A stretch of 64,000 nt of DNA from Methylocystis sp. (GTDB taxonomy: Bacteria; Pseudomonadota; Alphaproteobacteria; Rhizobiales; Beijerinckiaceae): assembly GCA_016178015.1 (NCBI GenBank), contig JACOUB010000026.1, forward strand, positions 62,001 through 126,000, in the 5' to 3' direction. The notes below the pieces were generated by a model. It did no database searches and was not told the DNA's origin. It saw only the letters and a program-made list of their open reading frames with translations. The position numbers and the translations under genes were made by a program. Shown here one piece after another: positions 63,322 to 64,000 of the stretch (positions within the stretch are counted from its first letter, which is position 1; each line of letters starts with the position of its first letter).

Positions 63322-64000
63322 GTACGATACATATGGCTGGCCCGTGGATCACCGAGTTGGAAATCAGGACCGTCGAAGATGCAATGCGTAATGGATGGTA
63401 CGAGAGGGCATACTGGTATTGTGAGGCATTCCAGGTAGAGTTCGCCAAATATCACAACCGTCGCTACGCGCTTATGACGCCGAATTGCACCACGGCGATC
63501 CATCTGCTTCTGACGGCGCTCGGCGTCGAGGAAGGCGACGAGGTCATTGTTCCCGAATGCACGTGGATCGCATCTGCGGCCCCGATTAATTACTTGCGGG
63601 CAACGCCGGTGTTTTGTGACATCGACCCAGAAAATTGGTGTCTTGACCCGCAGTCCGTGGCGCAAGCAATCACTCCGCGCACGAAGGCGATCATCGCCGT
63701 GGACCTGTTCGGCAACATGCCCTTGATGAACGAACTCGTCACGCTGGCTGAGCAACATGGCATTCACTTGATCGAAGATTCGGCCGAAGCACTTGGCTCG
63801 AGCTATCACGGAGTCCGGGCAGGAAGGTTTGGCGTTGGTTCCGTTTTCAGCTTCCATCGAACCAAGACGCTTGTCACCGGCGAGGGCGGAATGCTTTTGC
63901 TCGACGATGACAAGCTTTTTGACCGTTGTTCGGTGCTGCGTGATCACGGGCGACGCCCTGGCACGACGACGTATTTGAATGAGGAAGTTACCTATAAGTA
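63318..64000 (+). CDS. DegT/DnrJ/EryC1/StrS aminotransferase, cut by the window end
   Basis: The frame opens at GTG 63318 (GTGA overlap with the acyltransferase stop), or at ATG 63333, and is still open at 64000. The translated part has MTPNCTTAIHLLLTALGVEE, DEVIVPECTWIASAAPINYL, AIIAVDLFGNMP, LIEDSAEALGSSYHG and the PLP Lys in SFHRTKTLVTGEGGM. The class resembles perosamine synthetase-type 4-aminotransferases. It is the second aminotransferase of the locus and is distinct in sequence from the one at 60032. Confidence 0.9.
   Translation, partial: MSTIHMAGPWITELEIRTVEDAMRNGWYERAYWYCEAFQVEFAKYHNRRYALMTPNCTTAIHLLLTALGVEEGDEVIVPECTWIASAAPINYLRATPVFCDIDPENWCLDPQSVAQAITPRTKAIIAVDLFGNMPLMNELVTLAEQHGIHLIEDSAEALGSSYHGVRAGRFGVGSVFSFHRTKTLVTGEGGMLLLDDDKLFDRCSVLRDHGRRPGTTTYLNEEVTYK

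Noticed and set aside
1-64000. CRISPR array
   Set aside because: The repeated sequences present are palindromic intergenic elements or short tandem units; no regularly spaced direct repeats with unique spacers and no cas genes were seen.
1-64000. tRNA or rRNA genes
   Set aside because: No intergenic gap showed a convincing cloverleaf with T-loop GTTC and A/B box text, nor rRNA conserved text; a small tRNA could still be missed by eye.

Overview
The window reads as chromosomal DNA of a high-GC alphaproteobacterium, most likely of the order Hyphomicrobiales (Rhizobiales). The basis is a minus-strand dusB-ntrB-ntrC set, secreted DUF2865 and DUF1236 proteins, CreA, a sdhCDAB operon, an Atm1-type exporter and abundant GC-rich palindromic intergenic repeats. 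A methylotroph or methanotroph relative is possible but nothing here proves it.

Layout. 1-5.8 kb is a minus-strand block: hemC-hemD (tetrapyrrole synthesis), dusB, and the nitrogen two-component pair ntrB-ntrC. 5.8-7.5 kb is an accessory insert between hemC and tsaD. It holds a flavin-type oxidase gene bracketed by a 22-bp inverted repeat, a PemK/MazF-like toxin with a Phd/YefM antitoxin, and a two-hairpin dispersed repeat. tsaD and gpsA, often neighbours, are separated by a lower-GC restriction-modification pair (8.8-10.9 kb). 12-31 kb is core metabolism and envelope: an unclassified Ala-rich 581-aa protein, DUF2865, creA, cysS, a 40-aa membrane protein, cimA, a LOG-type hydrolase, an ABC exporter, glyQ, the small subunit of methylmalonyl-CoA mutase, an L,D-transpeptidase and ftsK.

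31.7-40.9 kb is a first polysaccharide locus: an O-antigen-ligase/Wzy-like polymerase, a secreted protein, a CpsB-type phosphatase, a Wza-type export lipoprotein, a Wzc-type tyrosine autokinase broken by a frameshift in its P-loop, a J-domain-like protein, a membrane-anchored TPR-like protein and a decayed GDP-fucose synthase. 41-52.4 kb returns to housekeeping: a phosphoesterase, VanZ-like protein, alr, sdhCDAB, asd, lolA and a SulP transporter.

53.1 kb to the end is a second polysaccharide locus headed by a specialised NusG/RfaH-like antiterminator. About 75 bp after that gene is a 12-base exact match to the enterobacterial ops element, preceded by a strong hairpin and followed by a long leader. 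The sugar genes are a TviB-type UDP-sugar dehydrogenase, a TviC/WbpP-type epimerase, a sugar C-methyltransferase, two DegT aminotransferases, an RmlC-like epimerase, a NeuD-like acyltransferase and two other methyltransferase-like proteins. Remnants of a beta-helix protein and of a GH24 lysozyme lie among them. The antiterminator with an ops-like site in an alphaproteobacterial capsule locus is the most notable system seen. No rRNA, CRISPR array, complete insertion sequence or convincing tRNA was recognised.
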